This document shows positions 28,728 to 37,032 of a stretch of DNA of 64,000 bases, one piece after another (the first letter of the stretch is position 1; each line of letters begins with the position of its first letter). The notes under the pieces were generated by a model. The model worked only from the letters and a program-made list of their open reading frames with translations, was not told the DNA's origin and did no database searches. Origin of the DNA: Clostridia bacterium (GTDB lineage: Bacteria; Bacillota; Clostridia; Lachnospirales; Lachnospiraceae); NCBI GenBank assembly GCA_026000755.1, contig BNZC01000002.1, forward strand, positions 1 to 64,000, in the 5' to 3' direction. The position numbers and the translations under genes are program-made.

Positions 28728-29438
28728 CTAAGTTCCTGACAGCAATCGTTCCGCAATCCACAAATCCTCCGGCGTGGTAATCTTGCTGTTCTCATAAGAG
28801 CCTTCTACCAACTTCACCGACCTCCCACACATGAGTTCCGCTACCATGGCATCATCTGTCACATGATGCTCTATCCCCTGCTCTTCTTCTGCTATCAGCT
28901 GTTCATAGGCATGAACAATCAAGGGAAAGGAAAAGGCTTGCGGTGTCTGCACCTGCCACAGTTTATCTCGGGGGGGGGTATATTTTGAAAAACCCTCATC
29001 ATCTGCTATTTTAATGGTGTCCTTTACCGGCATGGCGGCAATTGCTGCCTCATGCTCCATTGCGCCTTTTAAGCAACGTGTAATGATTTCACCGGTTACA
29101 AGTGGACGGGCGCCGTCATGAATCAGCACATAATCCGCCTCTCCTATGGCTTTTAAGCCACAAAAAACAGAATGGTAACGCTCTGCGCCTCCCGGCACAA
29201 TGTGTGTTACCTTGGAGAATCCGTATGTATCCACGATTTTTTTTTGGCAGTAGTCGATTTCATTTTCTCCTGTCACAAGCACGATGCTGCTAATCTCACT
29301 TTCCTCAAAGGCTTTTAAGGAATAGTATAACACCGGATATCCCAACAGGAGCATATATTGTTTTTGCAGGGTGCTGTTCATGCGTCTGCCGAAGCCAGCG
29401 GCGAGAATGACGGCGGCGGTTTTATTGGGTTGCGGCAT
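28728..29438 (-). CDS. ispD: 2-C-methyl-D-erythritol 4-phosphate cytidylyltransferase
   Basis: The 236-residue enzyme makes CDP-ME in the MEP isoprenoid route. It shows the nucleotide-binding start AVILAAGFGRRM with QKQYMLL, then HDGARPLV, PVKDTIK, QTPQAF and VTDDA. AAAGGA precedes ATG 29438 by 7 bases. The G9 tract at 28970 encodes YTPPRD. It stands alone between the chemoreceptor and tsaD. Confidence 0.93.
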   Translation of the reverse strand: MPQPNKTAAVILAAGFGRRMNSTLQKQYMLLLGYPVLYYSLKAFEESEISSIVLVTGENEIDYCQKKIVDTYGFSKVTHIVPGGAERYHSVFCGLKAIGEADYVLIHDGARPLVTGEIITRCLKGAMEHEAAIAAMPVKDTIKIADDEGFSKYTPPRDKLWQVQTPQAFSFPLIVHAYEQLIAEEEQGIEHHVTDDAMVAELMCGRSVKLVEGSYENSKITTPEDLWIAERLLSGT

Positions 29439-29539
29439 AAGGCTTTCCTTTCATTACGGTATCAAATAAATGTCAGCATGGTATTGTTACCATTGATATC
29501 CCGGCGGGTATTGACAATATGCTTGCTCTGAAATCTCCC

Positions 29540-30556
29540 CTATACTAATTTCAAGTTCGGCACAGCATTCAAATCCCATCCTGCCCTTACCCCTGCCTGA
29601 TATTCATAATAGGCGGCGGCTCCTATCATAGCAGCATTATCTGTACACAAGACCATGCTTGGGCAATAAAAGCGCACGCCGATTGCCTCCATAGCAGTCT
29701 TCATACCCTCTCGCAAGGCTGTATTGGCCGCTACCCCCCCCGCTAAGGCAAATTGATTCAGCTGATATTCCTTAACTGCCATTAGGGAATGTTCGATCAA
29801 CACCTCAACCACCGCTTTTTGAAAGGATGCGGCAATGTCTGCTTGATGGATCTCCTCTCCTTTCATCTTACAGCCATTGATGTGATTTAAGACAGCAGAT
29901 TTTACACCACTAAAGCTAAAATCATAGGGATTGTCTGACACCTTGGCTTTGGGAAATGCAATGGCATCTGCATTTCCCTCTTTCGCCATGCGTTCAATGG
30001 CAGGTCCTCCCGGGTATCCCAAACCAATTGCTCGGGCTACCTTATCAAAGGCTTCCCCTGCCGCATCGTCACGAGTAAGTCCTATGATTTCATAGTGCGT
30101 GTAGTCCTTTGCCACCACCAAGTGGGTATGCCCGCCCGATGCCACAAGGCACAAATAGGGGGGGGTAAGTTTCTCGTGTTCAATGTAATTGGCACAAATA
30201 TGCCCTTTGATGTGATGTACGCCGATTAAGGGTTTTCCGGTGGCAAAACTAATGGCTTTTGCCGCTGATACCCCTACCAACAAGGCTCCTACCAGACCCG
30301 GCCCGTAGGTAACGGCAATGACATCAATTTCTTCCAAGGAAACACTTGCAGACTCCAAAGCTTCTTCTATGACTTGATTGATATTTTCGATATGCTTTCT
30401 GGAAGCAATCTCCGGAACTACACCGCCATATTCTTTGTGGTATTTGATTTGAGAGGAAATGATGTTAGAGCGAACCTCCCGCCCGTTTTTCACCACAGCT
30501 GCTGCGGTTTCGTCACAGGAGCTTTCGATGGCTAGGATTGTGATACTACTTTTCAT
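29540..30556 (-). CDS. tsaD: tRNA N6-threonylcarbamoyladenosine transferase TsaD
   Basis: The 338-residue ASKHA enzyme transfers the threonylcarbamoyl group to A37 of tRNAs. It shows [12 protein letters not shown], the metal ligands in [35 protein letters not shown] and [13 protein letters not shown]. It acts with TsaB and TsaE, whose genes lie about 2.5 kb upstream in the same direction. Two poly-C/G tracts, 29734 (AGGV) and 30158 (LTPPYL), lie inside it in opposite senses. Confidence 0.95.
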   Translation of the reverse strand: MKSSITILAIESSCDETAAAVVKNGREVRSNIISSQIKYHKEYGGVVPEIASRKHIENINQVIEEALESASVSLEEIDVIAVTYGPGLVGALLVGVSAAKAISFATGKPLIGVHHIKGHICANYIEHEKLTPPYLCLVASGGHTHLVVAKDYTHYEIIGLTRDDAAGEAFDKVARAIGLGYPGGPAIERMAKEGNADAIAFPKAKVSDNPYDFSFSGVKSAVLNHINGCKMKGEEIHQADIAASFQKAVVEVLIEHSLMAVKEYQLNQFALAGGVAANTALREGMKTAMEAIGVRFYCPSMVLCTDNAAMIGAAAYYEYQAGVRAGWDLNAVPNLKLV

Positions 30557-30571
30557 GCTATACCCCTATAA

Positions 30572-30599
30572 AGTTCGTTCAACATAAGCTCGTGTTACG
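30572..30599 (+). repeat. Intergenic repeat GTTCGTTCAACATAAG, copy 1
   Basis: AGTTCGTTCAACATAAGCTC followed by GTGTTACG recurs with few changes at 44178-44208 and 62306-62332, all in the same orientation. Each copy sits between the start of one minus-strand gene and the stop of the next. It is not an obvious hairpin. Confidence 0.55.
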
Positions 30600-30630
30600 C
30601 CAATCGCTAAAGTGACCGAGCAATGCCGGG

Positions 30631-31557
30631 TCAGACCCTGCTTTCGGCTTCGTCAGCAAAATCCAATTCCACAGACTTTCCATCTTTCCCCAGATATGCC
30701 TTGGGGAAAATCTTTCGCACTTGCCCCATATAGCGTTCTCCTCCCAACAAAGAGGGGCTAAAATGGGTCAGCCACAGTTCTCCTACTTTGGCATCCCTTG
30801 CCATGGTCGCCGCCTCATAAAAGGTCATGTGCTTGTACTGCTTGGCCTTTTCCTCTTTTTCCTTTTCTGCATACATACCCTCGCAAATAAACAAATCGCT
30901 TCCTGCGGCATGGGCTACAATGGACGGTGTGGGGCGGCTGTCCGTGCAATAGCTCAGCTTAATGCCTCGTCTGGCTTTGCCCATAACCATGTCGGGGGTA
31001 TAGCATTTCCCCTCATGCTCTACGGCACTCCCTTTCTGCAAACGGTTCCAGTAATTCTTGGGCAGCTGCAAGGAGGTCGCCTTTTCCACATCAAAACGCC
31101 CTGAACGAAGGATTTCAATGGAATAGCCGTAGCAGACGATATTGTGATTTACCCGAAATGCGGTGATTTTATAGCCCTTAATGTCAAATATATGCTCCTG
31201 TTCACTCATTTCCAAGTACTCAATGGAAAATGGCAATTCCGGTGCAATGGTACGCAGGGCACTCACCACCCGCTCTAAGCCCTTGGGACCAATTACGGTG
31301 AGAGGTTCTGTACGCTGTGCATTTCCCATCGTGAGTAAAATGCCGGGAAGACCACTGATGTGATCGGCGTGATAATGGGTAAAGCAGATGATGTCAATTG
31401 GCTTAAAACTCCAACCCTTTTCCTTAACGGCAATCTGGGTACCCTCGCCGCAGTCAATCATCAGGCTGCTGCCGTTGTAGCGGGTCATCAGGGAGGTGAG
31501 CCATCTATGGGGAAGGGGCATCATACCCCCTGTGCCTAACAAGCAAAGATCTAACAT
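30631..31557 (-). CDS. rnz: Ribonuclease Z
   Basis: The 308-residue metallo-beta-lactamase endonuclease trims the 3' end of pre-tRNA. The zinc motif HYHADHISGLPG is at residues about 61-72, with GTGGMMPLP at the start, a later LSYCTDSRP and a C-terminal LTHFSPS. Length fits the short RNase Z form. AGGAATGT precedes ATG 31557. It lies between tsaD and rimI, so this whole stretch concerns tRNA maturation. Confidence 0.93.
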   Translation of the reverse strand: MLDLCLLGTGGMMPLPHRWLTSLMTRYNGSSLMIDCGEGTQIAVKEKGWSFKPIDIICFTHYHADHISGLPGILLTMGNAQRTEPLTVIGPKGLERVVSALRTIAPELPFSIEYLEMSEQEHIFDIKGYKITAFRVNHNIVCYGYSIEILRSGRFDVEKATSLQLPKNYWNRLQKGSAVEHEGKCYTPDMVMGKARRGIKLSYCTDSRPTPSIVAHAAGSDLFICEGMYAEKEKEEKAKQYKHMTFYEAATMARDAKVGELWLTHFSPSLLGGERYMGQVRKIFPKAYLGKDGKSVELDFADEAESRV

Positions 31558-31583
31558 ACATTCCTCTTTCTATCATTTCTTGA

Positions 31584-31607
31584 CTGTTTGGAGAAAGCTC
31601 CAAACAG
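31584..31607. terminator. Hairpin between rimI and rnz
   Basis: CTGTTTGGAG and CTCCAAACAG form a perfect 10-bp stem with an AAAG loop. It has no strong T run on the minus strand, so it may be an RNA-processing or pausing hairpin rather than a full terminator. Confidence 0.4.
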
Positions 31608-31656
31608 GGGAATCTGACCGGAAAGTTCGCCCCGGCGTTGCCGGATTCCGTAACTA

Positions 31657-32100
31657 TCATGGCAGTTTTTTCACCATTACATAAGCATCTTCTGTGGGTT
31701 TTTGGTAAAAGTCCTTTCGTTTGCCGCTTTGCATAAAACCAAGGCTTTCGTATAAATGCAGAGCGGGCTGATTGGATACCCGTACCTCTAAAAAGACTTT
31801 TGTTACACCCTTTTGTCGGGCTTGTTCCAGTAAATGACACAGCATTCTTTTGCCGATGCCCTTGTTCTGAGATTCGGGTTTTACTGCCATGTTCACAAGC
31901 TCTCCCTCATCTAACATACAATAAATACCGCAGTAAGCCACAACCTCCCCCCCCCAATGTGCCGTCAGATAAAGCACATGGTCAAAACCAAGGGCAGACA
32001 AAAAGCCGTCTTCGCTCCAAGGTTCGGAAAAGAGTGTTTTTTCGATTTGAATGACAGCGGGTAGGTCAGCTGCCTGCATGGGATGAAACTCCAATTCCAT
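31657..32100 (-). CDS. rimI: Ribosomal protein S18-alanine N-acetyltransferase
   Basis: The 147-residue GNAT enzyme acetylates the N-terminal alanine of S18. It has the acetyl-CoA loop QNKGIGKRML near residue 80 and the RimI pattern (LFSEPWSEDGFLSA, FLEVRVSNQPALHLYESLGF). It sits directly after tsaB, the arrangement usual in Firmicutes. The C9 tract at 31947 encodes WGGEV. AGAGGAATAAC precedes the ATG. Confidence 0.92.
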   Translation of the reverse strand: MELEFHPMQAADLPAVIQIEKTLFSEPWSEDGFLSALGFDHVLYLTAHWGGEVVAYCGIYCMLDEGELVNMAVKPESQNKGIGKRMLCHLLEQARQKGVTKVFLEVRVSNQPALHLYESLGFMQSGKRKDFYQKPTEDAYVMVKKLP

Positions 32101-32150
32101 GTTATTCCTCTATGAAACTTGTCCTGTAAAAACAACTGAAGTATTAAGAC

Positions 32151-32966
32151 TCAAGTATACACTTGTTCTTTCTCCAACCGCTCCCGCTCCGCCTGAGAAA
32201 GGCGCAGATATTCCGGCACAAATTCACTTGCCGGCACAGATTTACCTGCCACCAGATACTCCATGCCCAAGGCTGCCAATGCTCCTGCCCTTTGTCTATT
32301 TAGATGAGCCGGTGCAAATCCAAAGGAAATCTTACAATGCTCCTTTAGGTAATCGGCAAACACATTCGCTCCATCTCCCAAAAACAGAACCCTCCTGCCG
32401 ATTGCATTTAGCTTGTCTGTGATGTCTGCAATACCAAGCGCACAGGGGGCAACGTGGGGCTGTAAAGCATAGTAGGACAACAAACTTGCTTCCCTCTCAT
32501 TTTTATTTTGCAAATCCTCTCGCAAAATCATTTCGGCAGACGGCACGCTGTCCTTCTCATTTTCGGAATTTGCTTTCGGCACAAATTCATACACTCCTGT
32601 ATAAACCTGATTTCTTCTGGCATCCATCAATGGACAAATCAAATCCTTTGCCCCATATAAATTATATGCCAAACCCTCTAATGTGGATATGGGAAGAAGG
32701 GGTTTTTGTAAGGCAAATCCCAATCCTTTCGCCATTGCCGCTCCAATCCGCAGTCCCGTAAAAGAACCCGGACCCGCCGCCACTGCAATTCCGTCAATCG
32801 ACGACAAATCAAGTTCTGTCATGCGAACCAATTCCGATAGCATGGGGAGCAATGTCACGGAATGGTTTATTTTATGATTTATACTGATCTCCCCCAATAA
32901 CTGATTGTCCTGCGTAAGTGCCGCAGAGGCAACTTGACCGGAACTGTCTATAGCAAGTATTTTCAT
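32151..32966 (-). CDS. tsaB: t6A biosynthesis protein TsaB
   Basis: The 271-residue ASKHA protein partners TsaD. It starts MKILAIDSSGQVASAAL and has the family marks LLPMLSELV and GIAVAAGPGSFTGLRIGAA. A low-conservation stretch (SENEKDSVPSAEM) lies near residue 135. A 79-base tandem duplication just upstream repeats its start, so its normal stop-start coupling with tsaE now belongs to the dead copy. RBS-like AGAGGA lies 7 bases before ATG 32966. Confidence 0.92.
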   Translation of the reverse strand: MKILAIDSSGQVASAALTQDNQLLGEISINHKINHSVTLLPMLSELVRMTELDLSSIDGIAVAAGPGSFTGLRIGAAMAKGLGFALQKPLLPISTLEGLAYNLYGAKDLICPLMDARRNQVYTGVYEFVPKANSENEKDSVPSAEMILREDLQNKNEREASLLSYYALQPHVAPCALGIADITDKLNAIGRRVLFLGDGANVFADYLKEHCKISFGFAPAHLNRQRAGALAALGMEYLVAGKSVPASEFVPEYLRLSQAERERLEKEQVYT

Positions 32967-33058
32967 TCAATAATCCTCTGTTTTTGTCCTTTTCCGGTGC
33001 CGCCAAAGCAACTTGGCCGGAACTATCTATAGCAGGTATTTTCATACAGCAATCCTCT
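32920..33058 (-). repeat. 79-bp tandem duplication of the tsaB start
   Basis: The sequence from AGAGGATT through ATGAAAATAC and TAGTTCCGG(C/T)CAAGTTGC occurs twice, with start codons at 33045 and 32966, 79 bases apart. The upstream copy keeps the ATGA overlap with tsaE but runs out of frame and ends at 32872 after 57 codons. Its short product is the first about 16 residues of TsaB plus unrelated residues. Confidence 0.85.
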
Positions 33059-33476
33059 GTATGATACATATTCTACGGTAATCAAAGCCCTTTTCTATAT
33101 CCTTTTCAATCTGAATCTCTGTCCTGTTTTCCGGAAGAATGGACCGAATTCGACTTGACCATTCAATTAAACTAAGACCATCTCCATAGAAATAGTCCTC
33201 ATAACCAATCTCTTCCATTTCCTCTACGTCTGCAATGCGATAGACATCAAAATGATAGAGGGGCATACGCCCCGTTTCATAGACTTTTACAATGGTAAAG
33301 GTGGGGCTGTTGACCACTTCCATAACAGAAAGCCCCTTGGCTATCCCTTGGGTCAGCATGGTTTTCCCTGCACCCAGTTCCCCGTCTATGGTATATACCC
33401 CCCCCGTTTCCGCTTGGGTACCAAGGCGAATGCCAAGAGCAATGGTTTCTTCTTCTGACCAAGTTTCAAAAATCAT
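33042..33476 (-). CDS. tsaE: t6A biosynthesis ATPase TsaE
   Basis: The 144-residue P-loop ATPase drives turnover of the TsaB-TsaD complex. It has GELGAGKTMLTQGIA (Walker A, residues about 33-47), NSPTFTIVKVYE, YHFDVYRI and EWSSRI. Translation ends in an ATGA overlap with the duplicated tsaB start. TTGAGGAAAATAA precedes ATG 33476. The C8 tract at 33398 encodes ETGGVY. Confidence 0.93.
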   Translation of the reverse strand: MIFETWSEEETIALGIRLGTQAETGGVYTIDGELGAGKTMLTQGIAKGLSVMEVVNSPTFTIVKVYETGRMPLYHFDVYRIADVEEMEEIGYEDYFYGDGLSLIEWSSRIRSILPENRTEIQIEKDIEKGFDYRRICIIQRIAV

Positions 33477-33494
33477 TTATTTTCCTCAACAATC

Positions 33495-33992
33495 TTACAG
33501 ACCTTTCACCCGAAAGCGTTCTAAATGTTCCCGTGCCAACGCCGCTAAGGGTTCGTAGTTGTCTCCCAGTTGGGAGCGCGGAATGACATAGGCATTGATT
33601 CGGGTGCTGTAAAGGAGCAGGTTGTGCTTCGTAGATACCATACGATAAATCATATCCCAAGGCAGTTCCGCTGACTCTTCTCCTATGGTTACATGAACCC
33701 CCGCTGCATCCACCAGGTACTGAATGCGTTCTCGCAGTACAGGCAGTCGCTTCATCAAGCTTTTGGATCGAAACCACAGGGTAATGGGCATGTACACCAA
33801 AAACACAAGACCAAATACGAAATACAAAACCGTATAACCTGTGCTAACCCTTCCCCTTGTTACAAATGCCATGGCAAGCACAGCCAAGGCAATCAGCGTT
33901 GCTAAAATCCCCTGAGAACCTGTGTAGGCATGGTGCAGGTTGAAACGGTACATATCTTTTTCTGTAAGATTGACATCAAATTCGATGGGCAT
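33495..33992 (-). CDS. YcxB-like membrane protein
   Basis: The 165-residue protein has a short soluble start (EFDVNLTEKDMYRFNLHHAY), two membrane helices (about residues 27-46 and 52-75) and a C-terminal soluble domain (TIGEESAELPWDMIYRMV, YVIPRSQL). This is the YcxB/DUF-type layout, unknown function, common in Firmicutes. AAGGAG precedes ATG 33992. It heads the tsaE-tsaB-rimI transcript by position. Confidence 0.65.
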   Translation of the reverse strand: MPIEFDVNLTEKDMYRFNLHHAYTGSQGILATLIALAVLAMAFVTRGRVSTGYTVLYFVFGLVFLVYMPITLWFRSKSLMKRLPVLRERIQYLVDAAGVHVTIGEESAELPWDMIYRMVSTKHNLLLYSTRINAYVIPRSQLGDNYEPLAALAREHLERFRVKGL

Positions 33993-34188
33993 GGTTGTAC
34001 TCCTTACGCTTACTTTTTCGCGATAGAACCTGTACTATTATTATATGCTCTTACACTTTTTCTGTCAAGTCTTAGTGTTTGCAATATTAAGGGAAATCTA
34101 TGGAGATTTAATTGCTATCACACGTCTTTCCACAAGAGAAGAGATTGCCGACCGCAGGAATTTAGCCCCACGAACTTCCAATTTCTTC

Positions 34189-34217
34189 TTGACATATTAT
34201 ACAATATATAATATTAT
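34189..34217 (+). promoter_or_regulatory. Promoter for the ABC transporter pair
   Basis: TTGACA (34189-34194), then 17 bases and TATTAT (34212-34217), in an A+T-rich stretch, points to the plus-strand ABC genes. The remaining 33993-34309 shows no gene; 34090-34190 could be coding relic (LIAITRLSTREEIADRRN) but I cannot support it. Confidence 0.55.
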
Positions 34218-34309
34218 AATTTTAGTGGCTTACTGCCCGGCAGGATGCTTTTTGGAATCCTGTACTGGTATTTTAGCAATAAAAACCGAACACAGAAAGG
34301 AACAAACAC

Positions 34310-35230
34310 ATGGCAGAAACAGTTTTTACAGCGCAAAATCTCAGCAAGCGTTACAAGAAATTTCTTGCCCTTGACGGTTTTCACATGACCGTGAATCAGG
34401 GTGACATCTACGGCTTTGTGGGCGAGAACGGGGCAGGCAAGACCACCCTCATACGAACCCTTGCGGGGCTGATTCATCCGACGGGAGGAGATATTTCCAT
34501 TTTCGGTGCAAGCGATAAGGCAGGATTAAACGAACAGCGGAAAAAGGTGGGTGCCATCATTGAAGCTCCTGCGGTTTATCCTGATTTGACCGCAAAACAG
34601 AATTTGGAAATCATCCGTTTACAGCAGGGCATTTCCGATAAAGGACGTGTTGATGAGGTCTTAAAGACCGTTGATTTGAGTGATACGGGCAAGAAAAAAG
34701 CGAAGAATTTTTCCCTTGGAATGCGCCAACGTCTGGGACTTGCTATGGCACTCCTAAACCGCCCGGGATTTCTGGTGCTGGATGAACCGGTGAACGGACT
34801 TGATCCCGTTGGTATTGTGGATTTCCGTGATTTGATGAAGAAATTAAATCAAAAAGAAGGCGTGACCATCTTGATTTCCAGTCACATTTTAGGGGAACTG
34901 GCACAGCTTACCACCTGCTACGGCTTCGTTCACAAGGGCAAGATGGTGGAAGAAGTAAGTGCGGCGGATTTGGCTGAAAAATGCCAGAAATACATATCCC
35001 TTACGGTAAGCGATGCCACCGCAGCTGCGGCAATCATTGAAAAGGAACTTCAAACCAAGAATTTCAAGTTGCTTTCCGAAAATAAAATCCATCTGTATGA
35101 GGTGCTTGAAAACAATGCCGCCCTTTCTAAGGCTCTGTTTGAAAACGGCGTTTCCATTCAGGAAATGCGGGCAAGCGGCGAGGATTTGGAATCCTATTAC
35201 ATGACTCTGATCGGAGGTGCGGACAAATGA
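34310..35230 (+). CDS. ABC transporter ATP-binding protein (bacitracin/lantibiotic type)
   Basis: The 306-residue ATPase has Walker A GENGAGKTTLIRTLAGL (residues about 38-54), Q-loop region, signature FSLGMRQRLGLAMALL and Walker B FLVLDEPVNGLDP, with a C-terminal extension after ILGELAQL. This is the BcrA/LanF-like branch that pairs with an ABC-2 permease, often exporting or excluding peptides. AGAAAGGAAC precedes ATG 34310. It overlaps the permease by 4 bases. It is on the opposite strand to all neighbours, and no regulator is adjacent. Substrate unknown. Confidence 0.85.
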   Translation: MAETVFTAQNLSKRYKKFLALDGFHMTVNQGDIYGFVGENGAGKTTLIRTLAGLIHPTGGDISIFGASDKAGLNEQRKKVGAIIEAPAVYPDLTAKQNLEIIRLQQGISDKGRVDEVLKTVDLSDTGKKKAKNFSLGMRQRLGLAMALLNRPGFLVLDEPVNGLDPVGIVDFRDLMKKLNQKEGVTILISSHILGELAQLTTCYGFVHKGKMVEEVSAADLAEKCQKYISLTVSDATAAAAIIEKELQTKNFKLLSENKIHLYEVLENNAALSKALFENGVSIQEMRASGEDLESYYMTLIGGADK

Positions 35231-36000
35231 TACAATTGATTCAAGCGGAATGTTTGAAATTATCAAAATCCTTGGGCTATAAGGTTTTATTGTTGGTTGC
35301 CCTTGGAATGGGTGTGCTGATTGGCTGTGCGATGGTATTTCTGGCAGGAGAAACCGGTTCAACATTAGGCGGTTTTGATTTATATGTGCAAAACTTAGGC
35401 GGCAGCTCCCAGTTCTCTTCCATCTTATTATCCGTTTTGGCAGCTATTGTTGTCTGCCACGAATTTAACAACCGTACCTTTGGCATGAGTTTATCCGGTG
35501 GACTCTCCCGCAGCAAGCTGTGGACAGCAAAAGTAATTACCTTCCTTTTGGCAAGTATTCCCCTCTTGTTTCTGATGCCTGTTGTTTCCTGCCTGATTGC
35601 AGGATTTAAGAACGGTTTTTCGTCTACGGCGTCGAATGGGCTGACGGAGATTGCTCCGGGTCTTTCGCTGGCTCCAAGCCTTGGCATCCCGACCCTGACC
35701 CTCTTATACCTCTTAGGCAGTCTGACACTTGCCGCATTTTGTCTCTTTTTGTCCTCTCTGATTAAAAATGTGGGCGGAACCATCGGCGCAGGAATCGGCT
35801 TTGTGATTCTCGCTCAGCTTGGGACGGCATTTATAAAAAATGAGACAGTAAAGAATCTCGTCTTCATTCATCAGTTGGATAACTTAATCAGGCTTGACGG
35901 GGGAAAATCAGTACCCTTGTTTATTGGTGTGTGCGGGATTTCCCTTGTGGTATTCTTGATGCTGTCTCTGCTGATTGTGGAGAAGTCGGATTTGAAGTAA
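35227..36000 (+). CDS. ABC-2 type permease
   Basis: The 257-residue protein has six hydrophobic segments: about 18-38, 60-80, 102-125, 155-178, 182-205 and 230-252. They are spaced as in small ABC-2 permeases partnering BcrA/LanF ATPases. The ATG overlaps the ATPase stop (ATGA), so the proteins are made together. A shortened palindromic element (36024-36087) follows at once and likely acts as a terminator. Confidence 0.8.
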   Translation: MIQLIQAECLKLSKSLGYKVLLLVALGMGVLIGCAMVFLAGETGSTLGGFDLYVQNLGGSSQFSSILLSVLAAIVVCHEFNNRTFGMSLSGGLSRSKLWTAKVITFLLASIPLLFLMPVVSCLIAGFKNGFSSTASNGLTEIAPGLSLAPSLGIPTLTLLYLLGSLTLAAFCLFLSSLIKNVGGTIGAGIGFVILAQLGTAFIKNETVKNLVFIHQLDNLIRLDGGKSVPLFIGVCGISLVVFLMLSLLIVEKSDLK

Positions 36001-36023
36001 GAGAAAACGGCTACTCTATGTAA

Positions 36024-36087
36024 GTGAAAATGGCTACCCTCGCTGCTCGAAGGTTCTTTTTGGGGCAGCGTGGGTAGCCATTTTCAC
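36024..36087. repeat. Palindromic element, short relative of 6496-6665
   Basis: GTGAAAATGGCTACCCTCGC plus TGC pairs with GCAGCGTGGGTAGCCATTTTCAC with one mismatch, enclosing a loop that contains TCGAAGGTTCTTTTT. The ends, this loop sequence and a flanking CTCTATGTA all recur at 6496-6675 in reverse orientation. It lies between converging genes and can form a bidirectional terminator. Confidence 0.65.
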
Positions 36088-36096
36088 ATATACAGA

Positions 36097-37032
36097 TCAG
36101 CCGTTTTTCCACAAAATCTCTTCTAACGGCAGTGGCCCTCCCAACAATTCCTTCTCCACCTTCACGTAATTATCTTTCCCCGGCAGTTGCTGCCACTTCA
36201 CAAGGCTCATTTCCCCTTGATTGATTTCAATGGCAGTAATGCTATAGGGATGCACGCCACTGCCCGTGTTGTAATACCATGCGTTGTGCGGATCTTCTGT
36301 GAAATAGGGTCTGTGGGTATGCCCTGCAACCAAGACCTGCTGACGTTTCTTTGCCCATGTCGCCATCCGTTTTTCCACAAAATCTTTCTTTTTGTAATTT
36401 TTTGCAGCACTGGTGGGATCCTTGACTCCCAGTTGCTCCAAGGGGCGCCACAGATAACGCACCAGAAAACGGGATAATTTCCACAGGGTGTCATTCATAA
36501 AATCCCCCTGATGTCCATGAATCAACAACAGACCTTTCCCATTGCAGCAGTTTTTCAGGAAGATACTTTCATGTGCCACAAGACCCGGGCAGCATCCACA
36601 GAACATATGTTCTTTCTTTTTTGCCGTATCCGGCTTACGCATTTCAAGAGCCATAAGACCCATGAGCCGCTCCCCCATGGTTTGCTCGTTTTTTTTCACC
36701 ATATCATGATTGCCGTAGAGCATGAACAGCCGCCCTTTTGCATGAAATTTTTTGAGGAGAGCAAAGACCTCTCCGTGCTTTTCCATGATTTCTTCCATGC
36801 GCTTATTTTCCCACAGCTCATCCCCGTCTCCCAGTTCAAAATAAGAATACCCCCGCTCGTAATATTCCCGCAGAGCTGCCAGATAAACGGTTTTATTTCC
36901 TGCAAAATTGTCATGCCAGTTCCCATCTCCCCGGTGGCAATCGCTCATCAGCACATAGGATCGCTCCGGGTGCAAGGGAACGCAGACTGCATTTGCCAGT
37001 ACCGAATCCATACGGTGCTCATAGCCGAGCAT
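36097..37032 (-). CDS. Calcineurin-like metallophosphoesterase
   Basis: The 311-residue protein has the metal motifs LMSDCHRGDGN (residues about 29-39), ELGDGDELWE, MLYGNHDM, LLIHGHQGD and VAGHTHRP, so a binuclear metal centre is complete. The substrate is unknown; relatives cleave nucleotides or lipid intermediates such as UDP-diacylglucosamine. ATG 37032 was chosen because AAAGGAG lies 6 bases upstream; it starts 14 bases before the end of the upstream DUF4474 gene, so the two are coupled. Confidence 0.85.
   Translation of the reverse strand: MLGYEHRMDSVLANAVCVPLHPERSYVLMSDCHRGDGNWHDNFAGNKTVYLAALREYYERGYSYFELGDGDELWENKRMEEIMEKHGEVFALLKKFHAKGRLFMLYGNHDMVKKNEQTMGERLMGLMALEMRKPDTAKKKEHMFCGCCPGLVAHESIFLKNCCNGKGLLLIHGHQGDFMNDTLWKLSRFLVRYLWRPLEQLGVKDPTSAAKNYKKKDFVEKRMATWAKKRQQVLVAGHTHRPYFTEDPHNAWYYNTGSGVHPYSITAIEINQGEMSLVKWQQLPGKDNYVKVEKELLGGPLPLEEILWKNG

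Noticed and set aside
34030..34190. Small gene upstream of the ABC pair
   Set aside because: The stretch LIAITRLSTREEIADRRN is protein-like, but there is no start, and it runs through the promoter into non-protein sequence.
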